Assembly (NCBI GenBank): GCA_039707465.1
Contig: CM077645.1
Span: 65,421,850 to 65,485,849 of the forward strand
Reading direction: 5' to 3'
Length of the DNA stretch: 64,000 nucleotides
DNA from: Rhabdophis nuchalis
Taxonomy: Eukaryota > Chordata > Lepidosauria > Squamata > Natricidae
The notes beneath the pieces were generated by a model. The model did no database searches. It worked only from the letters and a program-made list of their open reading frames with translations, and had not been told where the DNA came from. The position numbers and the translations under genes are program-made. Positions 34,654 to 46,289 of the stretch are shown piece after piece; within the stretch, counting starts at the first letter, position 1, and the number at the start of each line of letters is the position of its first letter.

Positions 34654-35262
34654 TATGTTGGAAGAAAAATCCATCTTGTTCAGTTCCAAGCTGGGAGACA
34701 GGCGCTGGAAATAAAATGGAAGCTGATTGGAAAGAAAGTTTATTGATGAGCAGATTCATAGGATGCAGTTCTGGGATAGCTGACAAAGTATCTTGATGAG
34801 TGCAAGGATTTATATACAGTATTTTGTAATTTTGAGGTTTGCTTTGTGTGCTTTTATTATTTGATTGGTTTTACTTGTTTGACAAAGGCTCATGATGGGT
34901 CTTAATTATTAGCTTCCTGTCCAAATCCTGTCAGGCATCTGTAATTGGATTTTATCCTGTTATCTATTGCCCCTAGCCTGCCTTTCTTAATGGATCGGTA
35001 TTATTTCCACCTTTCTCAATGAAAGGGGTTAAGGTCATGCCCTGTCCTTTATCCCATCACCTGGAGGTGAAGGTGTTTTGTTTGTGAATAGGCTTGGCCC
35101 AGAATTTCTTAATGGGCATCTGCTTAATAAGAAAGACTGGGGGCTGCTTTCTGCCTCTAAGAACATGTTTCTCTATATCTCCTTTGGGGAAATATAATAT
35201 TCTATCTCTTTTAATATTCCCCAAAATATTTCAGTCCCTAGGAGTGATTGGGGGAAATCTTC
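34654..35262 (+). repeat. LTR-like interspersed repeat, copy 4
   Basis: It starts TGTTGGAAGAAAAATCC and has GGAAATAAAATGGAAGCTGA, TGCAGTTCTGGGATAGCTGA and a TATATACAG box. It continues with GGGGGCTGCTTTCTGCCTCT, AACATGTTTCTC, GGGGAAATATAATATTC and CCCCAAAATATTTCAG. The same block order is inverted at 28850-28030, 20065-18462 and 17315-16735. It directly abuts the truncated LINE. Confidence 0.55.
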
Positions 35263-36434
35263 CCACAGCTACAATAAACAAAATTCTTGAAGGAATTAAA
35301 AGTAAGTATGTAAAAAATAACTGAACAGGAATGTTCAGGGAAGCTTTATTATAATGCTTATAGTATTACATATAATATTACATATTTCTATAATATTACA
35401 TATTATATGATTATAAATATGTATGGCCAAGGTATTCTCAGAGCTGGAAAGCAATAGAGTACACCTGGTTCATTTCTTAATGTATAACCTTTACACTTCA
35501 GCTCTCATGTTCATGCTCTTAAAGTTTATCTTTATATTATTGTTTACCCTGATCTTTGGACCAGGAAGTAACATTTTTGTTGTTGAGAGGACCAAATACT
35601 CAAGTACAATCCGATGCAAAATATGAAAGAACAAAGAGGTGCTGTATAAAGGAAACATCCAATTGGAATACATATGTGTTTGAATAAATTAATATTATAT
35701 GTCTGAATATGCAGAGATTTGTGCTGTACATTTGGTTTTAGTTTCTAGTGTCATTGTTTCCAATGGGATACAATTTCTCAAGAATTCTCTGAGAATAAGC
35801 ATCATTTATTTCAGGCAACAGAAAGAGATTTTAATCTTCAGATCTTTCTTCTATTGCAGCTGAAATAAACAAACTATCCCTTACCTGCTTTGCTTTCTGA
35901 GAAGAGAAAGATTAAAGAGATTATTTCCAGTAAGGAACATATGACTCAGAATGAAAGTAAAATGGAGTAGAGATAATAGAGAAAAAGACCTTATTAAATG
36001 AAAAAAAGAACCTGAGAAAAATAAAGATAATGCTCAATCTTTATGTATTTTTCACAAATTAATATGTTGTTGACATGAATCAATTTCACTATTGTACCAT
36101 CTAATTCATGTTCAAAAGCCTCGCAAAGATATATAGTCTGCAGATACATAAATTGATTTAAACATGAATAGCTCAAGTTCATAGGAAGATATTAAGTTGT
36201 GGCAAAAAGAAAAAGGTTTTCAGAGACAAACAATGCACTTTAGACCTTATGAGAGTATAAACTGTAACCATGACTAGATAGTAAAAATTGTGTTCTATAT
36301 AGTTTCTATTTGAAAAATGGTACCTGGCAATTTTGTTTTTAATTTGCAAAAGCAATAGTCATCAAAAGGGTGTTGATTGATTCCTATCCCAAGCAGAATT
36401 GGAGGGGCAGGAAAGGGCTTCAATCGCAAGATAC
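35263..36434. other. Intergenic, nothing classified
   Basis: Very AT-rich, with a short array of TATAATATTACATAT motifs at 35356-35412. No exon or named transposon. Confidence 0.45.
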
Positions 36435-36436
36435 TA

Positions 36437-36802
36437 CAGGTAGTCCTCAACTTACAACAGTTAGTTTAGTGACTTTCAAAGTTATACCGGCACTGAAAAA
36501 AGTTGAGTTATGATCGTTTTTCACACTTATAATTGTTGCAACATCCCCTTAGTCATGTGATTAAATTCAGATACTTGACAAGTGGTTCATATTTGTGACC
36601 ATTGCAGCATCCCTGAGTCATGCTTTGGTAACCTTCTGTCAAGCCAAGTCAATGGGGAAGCCAGCTTCACTTATCAACCAGGTTACTAACTTATCAACTG
36701 CAGTGATTCACTTAGCAACTGTGGCAAGAAAATGGGGCAAAACTCACTAATGTCTCAACAACATAAATTTGGGGCTCAATTGTTTATTGTCAAGGACCAC
36801 TG
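36437..36802 (+). mobile_element. CAGGTAGTCCTCAAC transposon, copy 1
   Basis: It starts CAGGTAGTCCTCAACTTACA after TA (36435-36436). Internal landmarks are CCGGCACTGAAAAAAGTTGA, AGTCATGTGATTAAATTCAG, CAAGTCAATGGGGAAGCCAG and AAATGGGGCAAAACTCA, ending near GTCAAGGACCACTG. A TA target and these termini suggest a pogo/Tigger-like non-autonomous element. The orientation given here is arbitrary but used consistently. Confidence 0.75.
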
Positions 36803-36929
36803 GTAGTTGCTGGATTTTTGACCTCCCCCAACTCAGCTCACCTACCGCACGGGGCTAATGTTCTGGGAAAAATAAAAATAAAGGATGCTCTATGTACGTT
36901 GCCTTAAGCTCCCTAAGGAAAGATGGATA

Positions 36930-37302
36930 AAGATGGTCTTCAACTTACGAATTTGAGTCCCAAATTTATGTTGTTAAGCGAGACATTTGTTAAGTGAGTT
37001 TGCTCCATTTTACGACTTTTCTCGCCACATTTGTTAAGTGAATCACTGCAGTTCTTAACCAGTTTCCCCATTTGACTTTTGCTTGTCAGAAGGTTGCAAT
37101 CCAGGACACCACAACAGTCATCAATATGAGTCAGTTGCTAATCAGGTAAATTTGAATTTTGATCAGGTGACCACGGGGATGGAGCAACGGTCGTTAAGTG
37201 TGAAAAATAGTCCTCCATCACTCCCTGCCCCCCCCCCCACCTCGTGCCCTTGTAACTTTGAACAGGGCACTAAATGAACGGTGGCAAGCCGAGATCTACC
37301 TG
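36930..37302 (-). mobile_element. CAGGTAGTCCTCAAC transposon, copy 2 (inverted)
   Basis: Inverse of copy 1: AAGATGGTCTTCAACTTACG at the left, then GTTGTTAAGCGAGACATTTG, TCGCCACATTTGTTAAGTGA, and the right end GAGATCTACCTG followed by TA. It lies 127 bp from copy 1 in opposite orientation and just upstream of the INPP5F CpG island. Confidence 0.75.
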
Positions 37303-37304
37303 TA

Positions 37305-38110
37305 TCAACTTAAGGCTTAAGCCCCCTAACCAATCAACCAAGACACGAAAATAGATCGATTTATTTCGTCCCCTCCCCCTCTCCGAATTCCCTTCACGTG
37401 AAGCCGCCCGGCGAGTAAGGCGACGTTTTCTCTTTAAACGACCCCCCAAAAAAAACAAACCAGAAAGGAGGAGGAGGCGGGGGAGGGAAAGGGAAGGTCA
37501 CGTGTCCACCGGTATGCGCGCGCCGGAACCCGTCCGGCCGGAGCAGAACCAACAAGCTCGGCGGCGGCGGTGGGTGTTGCGCGCGCCTCCGCGTCTCTTC
37601 TCGGAATAGCCGCCCTTTAAGAGGGTTGGGTCGCGCCCGGTTTCGGCGGCGGGGTAAGAGTCCGGTCGGTTTTGGCTGCCGCTTCTCCGGCAGCGGCTTC
37701 CCTGAGCGCGGCGGTCGCTCTCTTGCCTTGCCTTTGCTTCCTGCCTGCCTGCCTTCCATTGGCTGCCCCGCCATGGAGCTCTTCCAAGCCAAGGATTACT
37801 ACATCTTGCAACAGGAGAACCGGGCGCTCTGGTGTAGCCGCGTCGACGGCAGCCTCCAGCTCCGACCCGGTGAGTCCGTGGGCAGACGGTGGCCCGGACC
37901 GAACCACCCCGCTGGGCGAAAGGGGCGGGGAGCGGGAGCGAGAACTCTTTACCGGGAGGTAAACCTGGCATCGGCGGGACTTTGCCGGCTCTGAGAAAGG
38001 GAAAACGGGTCGGGGTGGCTACGGGGTAGCTGGGAGGAGGAGGAAGGGCACCTGCTGAGGGGCAGAAGGGAGAGGCGGCTCTCGGAGTACCGAGAGGGCG
38101 GGCGGTTTAT
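37305..38110 (+). promoter_or_regulatory. INPP5F: INPP5F CpG-island promoter region
   Basis: CpG dinucleotides, scarce elsewhere, are dense from about 37375 to 38110, and the INPP5F start codon lies inside. There is no TATA box. Visible motifs are CCAAT at 37329, CACGTG E-boxes within TTCACGTGAA (37393-37402) and TCACGTGT (37498-37505), GC boxes and a CGG-rich stretch (37558-37572). The transcription start is not determinable but should lie about 37500-37700. E-box factor identity is not implied by sequence alone. Confidence 0.75.
37773..37869 (+). CDS. INPP5F: INPP5F coding exon 1
   Basis: Start ATG at 37773 in a strong Kozak context (CCCCGCCATGG). It encodes residues 1-32, MELFQAKDYYILQQENRALW followed by CSRVDGSLQLRP, nearly the mammalian N terminus. 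One base of codon 33 remains before donor CCCG|GTGAGT at 37870. The ATTGG 11 bp before the start is an inverted CCAAT box within the leader. Confidence 0.95.
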
Positions 38111-38147
38111 CCCCTGGGCGAAGGAGTGCAGGTTGACTCACCTGGAG

Positions 38148-38232
38148 GTACAGATACAGATAAACAGAGTTGGAAGGGACCTTGTAGGTCATCTAGTCCA
38201 ACTCCCCCCCCCCCGAAAAAGGGGTCCCGTAT
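38148..38232 (-). repeat. CR1-tail or SINE fragment in INPP5F intron 1
   Basis: CAGAGTTGGAAGGGACCTTG and GGTCATCTAGTCCAACTCC are the inverse of the CR1 3' end, as at 5172, 8912 and 58470. An 11-bp C run follows. Too short to tell CR1 from a SINE that shares its tail. Confidence 0.65.
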
Positions 38233-38379
38233 TACTGGGAGGGGGAAAGTACAACACCTGTAAATAGAGGAGGGACAAATCCTCTCCGCTTCCCCTGAAC
38301 TGGAGAAATGAGCACATACGGGGATGTTCACGTTCAGACGGGAGGGAAGGGGGGGGGGGGTCTTTAAATTCCCGAAGTC

Positions 38380-38779
38380 AAGGCAGTCCTTGACTCACGG
38401 TCACAACTGAGCCCAAAATTTATGTTGCCGAGTGAGACATTTGTTAGGTGAGTCTTACCCCACTTTATGACCTTGCTTGCCACATTTGTTAAACGAATCG
38501 CTGCCGTTGTTGAATTAATAATCCAGTTTGTTAAGTGAATCTGGCTTTCTCCATTGACTTGGCTTGTCAGAAGGTCGCAGAAGGTGATTACATGACCCCG
38601 GGAAACTGCAGTGGTCATAACTATGAGTCAGTTGTCAAGCATTCAGATGTAATTCACATGAGGGGGGGGGGGATGTTGCAATGGTGAGAAGTGCAAAAAA
38701 TGGTCATGTTACTTTTTTTGATGCCGTTGTAACTTTGAATGGTCACTAAATGAACTCTTGTAAGTCAATGAGCTACCTG
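38380..38779 (-). mobile_element. CAGGTAGTCCTCAAC transposon, copy 3
   Basis: It has the same orientation as copy 2: AGGCAGTCCTTGACTCACGG at the left, GTTGCCGAGTGAGACATTTG inside and AGCTACCTG then TA at the right. It lies in INPP5F intron 1, within 600 bp of exon 1. Confidence 0.72.
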
Positions 38780-38781
38780 TA

Positions 38782-41000
38782 CTTTATAAACCAGTGAAGG
38801 ACCTTGGGATACATTGGATCTTAAGGAAGCTGTGGCGGTTTTATCCTTCTCTAATACCTTCTCTCAGGATGGTAACATTTGTCTCATCATAGGCTGCCTT
38901 TTTCTACAGTTGGCTGTGGATTTCCTGTGCAAATATCTCTGGGCTTGTTGCATTTGACATTTAGAGAATTAAAGCATGGGGGTTCTGGGGTTTACTGTGG
39001 ATATATCCAACGACCAGTTTGAAATATTGGTATGTGGCTTTTTTTCCATCTTCCTGTTTTAATGTTAGAATTGTAACAGGTTATTTTGGCAACGGGAATA
39101 AAGTTGAGCCCTAGTTTAATGGATGTAACGTTACACCAAATGGTCAGTTTGTCTTAGCGATAATCAGTTGGATATTTGCGTAAGAAATTTTGTATGCCAT
39201 TTGGAAAAGAGATCTGGGAATGAGGGCTAGGCTTGTAGCAGTAATAAAGTGCTGTCCACCTGTCCTTGGGATGATAATACTGCTATACCATCATAGAATT
39301 AGTTCCCATTGTTAAATTGCTAATTCTGCACTCTTCCTTTTATTACCATATGATAGCATGCTGCTTGTATAACTATAGTGTGTCACTGTAAGCAATGTAC
39401 CCATAAGTAAAATCCTCTTTTTCTTGACATCATCAGTAGATGGGAATCCATTTATCAATCAGAGTGATGTGAAAGTGAGTTTTGAAAGATGGCTGATCCA
39501 CATCTTCTTCCTATGTGGGTCAAAGCAGGAGTGAAACCTGGAGGAGAGGCCCAGTGAAACAAAAGAACCAGTTCTCTCAACCCAGCAGCTCTCTCCTGTG
39601 ATGATCAGCTCTGCTGCTTTAGTTAAGAGCTGCCCAGCTTTTTGCGGGGCTGGGTTTTTTGAAAGAGTAATCGCTTTTCATTTGCTTCCCAACTTCCCCC
39701 ACTGCTGATCAAGGCTGGTGGGTGCTGGATTCTGGATTTTTAAATAGTTGCCTCTCTCACTTTACCATATATCTTTCCTGCATAATTATATATGGATATG
39801 ACCTTGGGAGGCAGAGCCCAGATATGCTGCCTAGGGAATGGTTAGATAAGAGACAGCATAGTCTATAGATGTATAATGGGCAGGGTGAGAGAGTCAGAAG
39901 ATACCCTCCATAATTTCTTGGGTTGTAAAGGAGACAGAGAATTGCATAATAAAGTAGAATTAGCTCATCTGATGATGTTTTCTTTGTGGTCTACTGGTAA
40001 GGTTGACATCAGCTGTGGTTCTTACTCCCCCCAAAAAAGATTGGGGAATTACCCTATAAAGTGGGAGAGGAGGCCCCACTGCACTTTCCCCATCGTTTTG
40101 ATCAGCTCTTTTGCAGGCTTCTTTACACAACAGATTTAGTGCTCAACCATTGGTAAGCTGACACAGCCAGAACAGTTAACCTACTTACAGTCATACAGAG
40201 AATAAAATTATAAAGTGTTGGTGAAGAGTATGAAGTTCTAAAAATATGTCCATTTAGGAGAATTATGGTGATTTTAGTATATTAATAGCAAAATCCTTTA
40301 TAGAAAAAGAGGTAGGTATACTCCTGGGAAATGATGTAGCCACATCGTTTACTACTCTACTTTAGAGAAGGTTGTTAAAGAAATTGGGGTACTTGACACA
40401 TAGTAAAATAAAGCCTTCAGCTAAGCCTTGAATGGGTTATTTAATTTTTCATGTAGTTTTAAAAAGGTTCTCATCATACAAGTATGCAGTTGTGTTCTTT
40501 TTTTTAACCTTTTATCTCTGTTATAATTCAGATAGGTGAGACTTACCAGTCTCATAATTTGAAGAAGTGCCAATAATGGATTGCTGATATGCCATACAAA
40601 GAGCTCTTGACGGTAGCATTGCTGCTCTTTTTCTGACATTGTTCTAAGCTGGTTTCTGGACATTTTTAGGAAGAATCATAGCTATATTGTCTGTGACAGG
40701 AGATTTGACTAAGCATTGAATTCCTGCTGATTGAGCAGAGTCATGAGTAAGAGAGTGAAACACATATTGAAATGACAATATGCTTGTTTTTTATTATCCT
40801 TGTCTGAAGATAGTTTTTGCTTCAAAGACAATCTGTTCACATTTTCTATTTTTGAGTTTAGAGTTTGTGCTAATGAAATGGTTGATTAGCTAAAATGGTT
40901 TGTTTGTTTATCTGTGGCATTATGTAGCAAAGTTTGCTGTCATGGCTTTTTCAAACTGTGTAAGCAGTTTAACAACAATGGCCAAATTTGCCAGTTACAT
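38782..41000. other. INPP5F intron 1, little classified
   Basis: No exon is recognised. About 39780-40140 resembles the segment at 5395-5515 and may be an LTR-like remnant. The rest is AT-rich. Confidence 0.4.
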
Positions 41001-41001
41001 A

Positions 41002-41304
41002 CAAGTAGTCCTAGACTTTTATGACTGTTGCAGCATTCCCATGGTCATGTGATCAAAATTTGGATGCTTGGCAGCTGGTTCATATTTATGACAGTTGCTG
41101 TGTCCTGGGATCAGCTTTTGCGCCCTTCTGACAAGCAAAGTCAGTGGTGAAGCTAGATTCACTTAATCATGTTAATAATTTAACAACTGCAATGATTCAT
41201 TTAACATTTGTGGCAAGAAAGGTCATAAAATGGGGCAAAACTCAAAATTGTGTCAGCAACATAAATTTTGGGCTCAGTTGTGGTCGTAAGTCAAGACTTA
41301 CCTG
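41002..41304 (+). mobile_element. CAGGTAGTCCTCAAC transposon, copy 4
   Basis: CAAGTAGTCCTAGACTTTTA to GTCAAGACTTACCTG, with TA on both sides (41000-41001, 41305-41306). Same orientation as copy 1 but with an internal deletion removing the CACTGAAAAAAGT part. Confidence 0.75.
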
Positions 41305-41859
41305 TAATTTATCCACAACAATTTTAAGTTGATGTATTTTGGGATCTATATTTTTTTCTTTTTCCAATATGGCATAACAGGTTTGTGTAATTAAATTTGT
41401 GATTAAAGAAAGAATCCCTGATACTGTAGATACTCAAACATTACATGGCAATAAGTTATTGCAAAAAGTATTTCTTGAAGGTAAATATTGGAAAATCACT
41501 GTCAAATTAATGAATTTGCTAGAATTTTAAACATACCTTGAAGACTGAATTTTGAAACTCTGTAATCAGAACTACCTTATCTTTGAAGAAAATACAGCAT
41601 TAGGAAGTTTCTTTGGACTTCTCTGATGCCTGGAAGGATTTTCCTTGATATTATACTGATTTTGAAGAAACTTAAAAAGCAGCACAATCTTCTGATGTAT
41701 TCTTTCCAGTATTTTCAATAGCACATCTAGGTTTTTTCTTGAATTTCAAATTGCATAGGGATCCTCTTTCCCCTTGGTTTCATTATGGAATCCCTTGGAT
41801 TGTCATTTTTAAGAGGTATTTAAAAATGTGGAAAGCTATTCATTTTGAAACAGATAATT

Positions 41860-42165
41860 TGTGTAATTATTTGTCTTTTGTGTTTCTGCTTTCAAGTCAG
41901 TCTCGACTACTGACAACTATATGAACAAATCAATATATTGTCCATATATTGATTTGTTCATATAAATCACCACCCCCACCCCCACCCCCCCGCAAACTTT
42001 TCAGAAGTGGTATTGACCTGAAATTGTCCAGTTGACTTAGTGCCTAGCCCTAGGTCATAGTCTTCGTCCAGTTAGCTTAGTGTCTAGGCAAGACTAGAAC
42101 TTATAGTCTTTCAGTTTCTAGCTCTATGTCTTTAACTTTAACTCCAAAGTAGCTTTCAATTTGCT
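41860..42165. repeat. Possible old SINE-like repeat with a perfect palindrome
   Basis: CTTTCAAGTCAGTCTCGACT and the later CTAGGCAAGACTAGAACTTA resemble conserved parts of an old amniote repeat, but the family is uncertain. At 41918-41937 and 41945-41964 two 20-bp arms are exact inverses around a 7-base loop. Confidence 0.35.
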
Positions 42166-42956
42166 AGTTGAAATTAAATCAGATTCCATTTCTTCCTACT
42201 TCTTCCTACTTTTAAAACATCTCTCTTTGACTAGTGACCAAATGTGACCCATAATTTGAAAAAAAAAGTGTACTTCTGCCATAGGGTATCATGCTATGGC
42301 CAGTTTATTTTACATTCATGAAGTGAAACATTTAAAACTAGATGATTTTGAGTTCTCTTGCTGTGATTCCCATTTATCGCATGCAACTGTAATTACTCTG
42401 TTCTCTATCAATCACTTCTTTGCCAAATATCTAAGAATATATATCCAATCAACAATTGATTATTTTTTATGTTACACATAGTTTGGTCTGAAACATATTG
42501 AAATTTGTACCTTGTCCTTCCAATGTCTATTCTTCACTTGGGTGCTAAAAATGTAAAGAAATAAAATTCAGAAATACAAACCAGAAAAATAAAATGCAAT
42601 AAAAACTGCTGCTGTACGGTTAAAATAGTTTGATGAAAACTATATTTGCTGTTAAACAAATGTTTCTTTGAATAAGATGTTTATTAAAACAATACAGAAC
42701 TCTTAATTAATTTCCTGGTATTGTTTTAGGTTCTTCTTTATTGTGGGAAGATTTTCCTGCATTTTTCTGATTCCCCTTCCCCAATACTCATATTTTAAAG
42801 TTTAACTTTAACAATATTGTATAAGAGTTTGATTTAAAAATACTGTAGAGCTAGATTACTGTAATTCCAGATAGTGAAGTGGACAAAGAGTCTGGTACCA
42901 GTTTCTGAATGCTTCTATTTCATTGAATTATGAATCATGATAATCTCTTGGTTTTA
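42166..42956. other. INPP5F intron 1, nothing recognised
   Basis: AT-rich intronic sequence. Confidence 0.45.
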
Positions 42957-43037
42957 TCTTAAAACCAAGTCCCCTGAGTCCCATTTTGGGAGATAGGGCG
43001 GGATAGAAATCTAATAAATAATAAAAAAATAAAATAA
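42957..43037 (+). mobile_element. CR1/L2-group LINE tail
   Basis: CCCTGAGTCCCATTTTGGGA, GGGCGGGATAGAAATCTAAT and an A-rich tail match the last 80 bp of the LINEs described above. Confidence 0.7.
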
Positions 43038-43694
43038 GCTATGGTAGTTTGTTTGAACTGTGTATGGTAAAAGCTGTGAAGAAAGAAGGTACAGTGCTCT
43101 GTAACTGTGTATGGCTACCTATGTAATTAAGTTTAAGTCTGTGTTAAGTGGATTGTTTAAATGAATTTTCAGAGCTATTTTTGTGCATTTACTTTTGTTG
43201 GAGATTCTTTTTATGGGTCGAACAATTACACTTCTTTTATAATGTAGTTTACTCCTGGGCTTTGAATTAAGAAAAAATACCTTTGTTAATCTCAATCAAC
43301 TTTAGACATATGTGTCAAAAGAAAAACTTGTAGAAATTTCTAATAAGGAATCTTAATATCTGAACTTAGAGGGAATCCATTTTTATGGTTTTCATTTCAA
43401 AATAGTGAATATTAGGTTGCCCATTTTCCTCTTCCTAAACATTTCTTGTCTCTGTTGTATTTCCCCATGGGTTTGTGGCCCTGCTTCAACAGAATTAAAG
43501 ATCAGCAAGGAACAGAATCTTTCATCCTGTCCTCATTAGTATAATGATAAAATTTGTGTTTGATGCTACAACTGTTTGATGGCTTCATAATTGGCTGAAT
43601 GACCTCAGCTACAGTTATAAACTGCTCTGCATTAGCTGAATAGCAATGAATAGGGTGCTCAGGGTTCCTTTCTTTGTTGTTCCACATTTCAGTC

Positions 43695-44165
43695 ATTTAT
43701 ATGCCTTCTGACTCAATAGGCGATTTACAAATAAATATTTTAAAATATTTTTTAAAAAAATAAGAGTACAGAAATACAAACAAGATTGCAAAGAAAATTA
43801 ACCTGGATGGGAACAAGGGAAAGGATGAAAGGAAGCATAAATTATCCTTGCCAAATAGCTGGGTGAAGAGCCTTGTCTTCAAAATATCACAGGTGGGGAA
43901 CGTTTGAATCTTGAGGCAAACCTCCTTCCAGATGCTGCTGCAGAGAGTATGTCTTCCTGGGTCGCAAAACATGGTATTGTTTAATTGTTGGAACCCAGAA
44001 TGTGCCAGCCCTGCTGGGTTGAATTTGCCAAGCAGATATATGGGAGATTGGTGGCCCCCAAGTAACCATGTTCCCTGCCATGTTAGGTTTTAGAGGTAAT
44101 GACAAGCTCTTTGAATTCACACAGAAGCAAAGTGGCAACCAAAGCAGGTGTGACATGTAAACCAT
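43695..44165 (-). mobile_element. Decayed LINE fragment
   Basis: The minus frames 44165-43887 and 43972-43697 give CDPGRHTLCSSIWKEVCLKI and PTCDILKTRLFTQLFGK, which look like the C-terminal end of an old CR1/L2-type ORF2 (SIWKEV.LKI...ILKTRLF). The GGCGATTTACAAATAAATAT end fits a LINE 3' terminus. Strongly decayed. Confidence 0.45.
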
Positions 44166-44329
44166 TAAAGGGAAAGGGAAAGTTGGACACTGGTTAATAG
44201 ATATTGAAGACTGCTGAATCTAATGGTGGCTCTTGAGAAATATACCACCACCACTTTTAAGACTGGGGCATTGCCCTCCTCTGTCAAAGAGGCTGCTATC
44301 ATGACCCAGAAAGCAGCTAGATCCAGTGG

Positions 44330-45034
44330 ATCCAGTATATGGAGCGGCCGAGAGAGAGAAGTGGTGAAGCTGCTAGACTTAAGTTAAGATGTGTGCCCCA
44401 CCCCATGCCCTGCCTTGCCCTGCCCCATCTGCCACTCCCAAATTATGCCCGAACATCTTACGCGAGGATTCCTGTGCTGCCTGCGCACTCTGGGTGGCCA
44501 GCAGCTGAGCCGGCAAGCTGGCAATCAATCGGCTGGCTGCTTCTAATCTGTCTCCGTGCCTGTACCCTCGCCCGATTGCGCTGCCCTTTCGCTTTTCTCC
44601 TGCCTCTTCCGGCTGCCGGTGCTGGCCAAGAGAAAACAGAAAACAAGTCTGTAGAGGAGGAGGAGGGCATGTGGCTCTGTGATGTGCACCGGGGAACTAG
44701 GAATAAAAGCATTTTCAGGTGGCAGCGCGTGCTGGAACTGCCTGCTACCTGAAACACGATGCACTTGTTTGGCCTCTGCACGTGTCCTTTTTTGAATCGA
44801 GAGGGGATCATGATGCTAACAGCCCAAAAATGCATTCATTGGAAAGGCTTTCATCGCAGTTCCCCTGGGCAACTTTGGGAATGCGGCTCCGACTGAGGCA
44901 GCAAAGACCTTGGCCAGATGAATACTGGTGAATGCTGCTGAGAAAGAGGCGGAGAGGTTTTTTTTCCTGATTTCGTCCCCCAAAATTAAGGTGCGTCTTA
45001 TACTCCAGTGCGTCTTATACTCTGAAAAATACGG
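44330..45034. mobile_element. Probable DNA-transposon remnant
   Basis: A GC-rich insert in AT-rich intron ends in GGTGCGTCTTATACTCCAGT and TATACTCTGAAAAATACGG followed by TA. That terminus is typical of a TA-targeting non-autonomous element. The matching left terminus was not found. Open frames here show no known protein. Confidence 0.4.
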
Positions 45035-45719
45035 TATATACCAGTCAGTCTGACAATACTAAGGGAAGATTCTAAAGTAAATCATAAAATGGTTGATTAA
45101 AAGCACTTTGAAAACATGTTAATTACTAGAAGTCAGCGTGGATAGGAAAATAATAATTATTGACAAACATTTTTTGTTTGTTTTCTGGTAAGGCAATTTC
45201 CTTAGCTGTGAGAATAATAGACATAATTGATTTTAAAGCATTGGATAATGTGCATCATATGTTTTGATTAGCAAGCTAGTTAAATATGGACTGCATGATA
45301 TGAGAATTAAGAGGATATATAACTGAGATGAAAATTATGTTCAAAGAAAGGTTCCTTTAAACTAGAGAGAAATATATGCTACAGGGTTTACTTTGCTATG
45401 CCTAGTCTTTAATATTTTTAATTAATATTTTTAAGGGAAGATAATTTCCCCCCCAAGTTTCACAAAACTGAATGGAAAACAAATCCAAAATACCTTTGAG
45501 AAGTTAGAGAAATGGTATCAACAACAGAATGAAAATAACAGAGGCAACCAAAGTTCTTCACTTAGGAAATTATGCATAAGAAAGGGTTTGGAAATACAGT
45601 ATTTGGTTCATTAATACTGCTTGTGAAAAAAATGGTAGTATTAGTTGATTACAAATTGAATATGTGTCAGTAGGATGATGTGGCTATAAAATAACCAAGT
45701 GGAGTTTTTGGCTTTATCA

Positions 45720-46165
45720 ACAGGAGCACTGTTTCCAAACAGTTCAATTTTATCTCAGTTTGGACAAACCTCATCATGAGCATTGTGTTCAGTTGTGGGG
45801 ATCATACGTGAAAAATTTGGAGAACTTGAAACAAGTTGAGAAAAAGACAAAGAAGGATCAGGGAATTAGTAATGAAGTCCCATAGAATGTTTAGTCTTGA
45901 AACAAAGGAACAGAGGAAAGGTAGCACTCCTCAGATATCTGAATAACATGGCAAAATGGATTTAAGTTATGAGAAGAGCAGTGAATGTTGGCAAGACAGT
46001 TTGACAGTAGAACCAATTACCCAGATAGGTAGTTGGCTCCCTGTCACTGGAGAGGTTCAAGCAGAGGTTAGAGAATTTTATAGACATCTGTCTGTTTGTT
46101 GGATTTCTGCAGTGGTCAGGGTGTTAGATTTGTTGGTATCATTCATCTCTATAATTCAATAATTC
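45720..46165 (+). mobile_element. CR1 LINE 3' end, decayed
   Basis: It encodes, with breaks, the CR1 ORF2 tail: CAATTTTATCTCAGTTTGGA at its start, frame 45956-46162 containing SYEKSSECWQDSLTVEP and LPVTGEVQAEVREF..HLSVCW, then GGGTGTTAGATTTGTTGGTA and TCATCTCTATAATTC. Many substitutions make it an old copy. Confidence 0.65.
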
Positions 46166-46289
46166 TCAAGAGCTGCTTATGTAAGCTGATAATAACTATT
46201 GATTTTATTTAGATTCTCTTATATTTGAAGTGTTGCTTTTCTTGTTTTTCCCCCTAGTGTTTCCTTTTCCCAATAAAATGCAGTTTTAT

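Noticed and set aside
37394..37994. Several overlapping frames of 96-157 residues on both strands at the INPP5F promoter
   Set aside because: Stop codons are rare in CpG-island composition. The real product here is exon 1 with its splice donor at 37870; the frame running through the donor is intronic.
43502..44165. Minus-strand frames considered as a host exon
   Set aside because: No splice sites and the peptide resembles a decayed LINE C terminus; listed as a mobile-element remnant instead.
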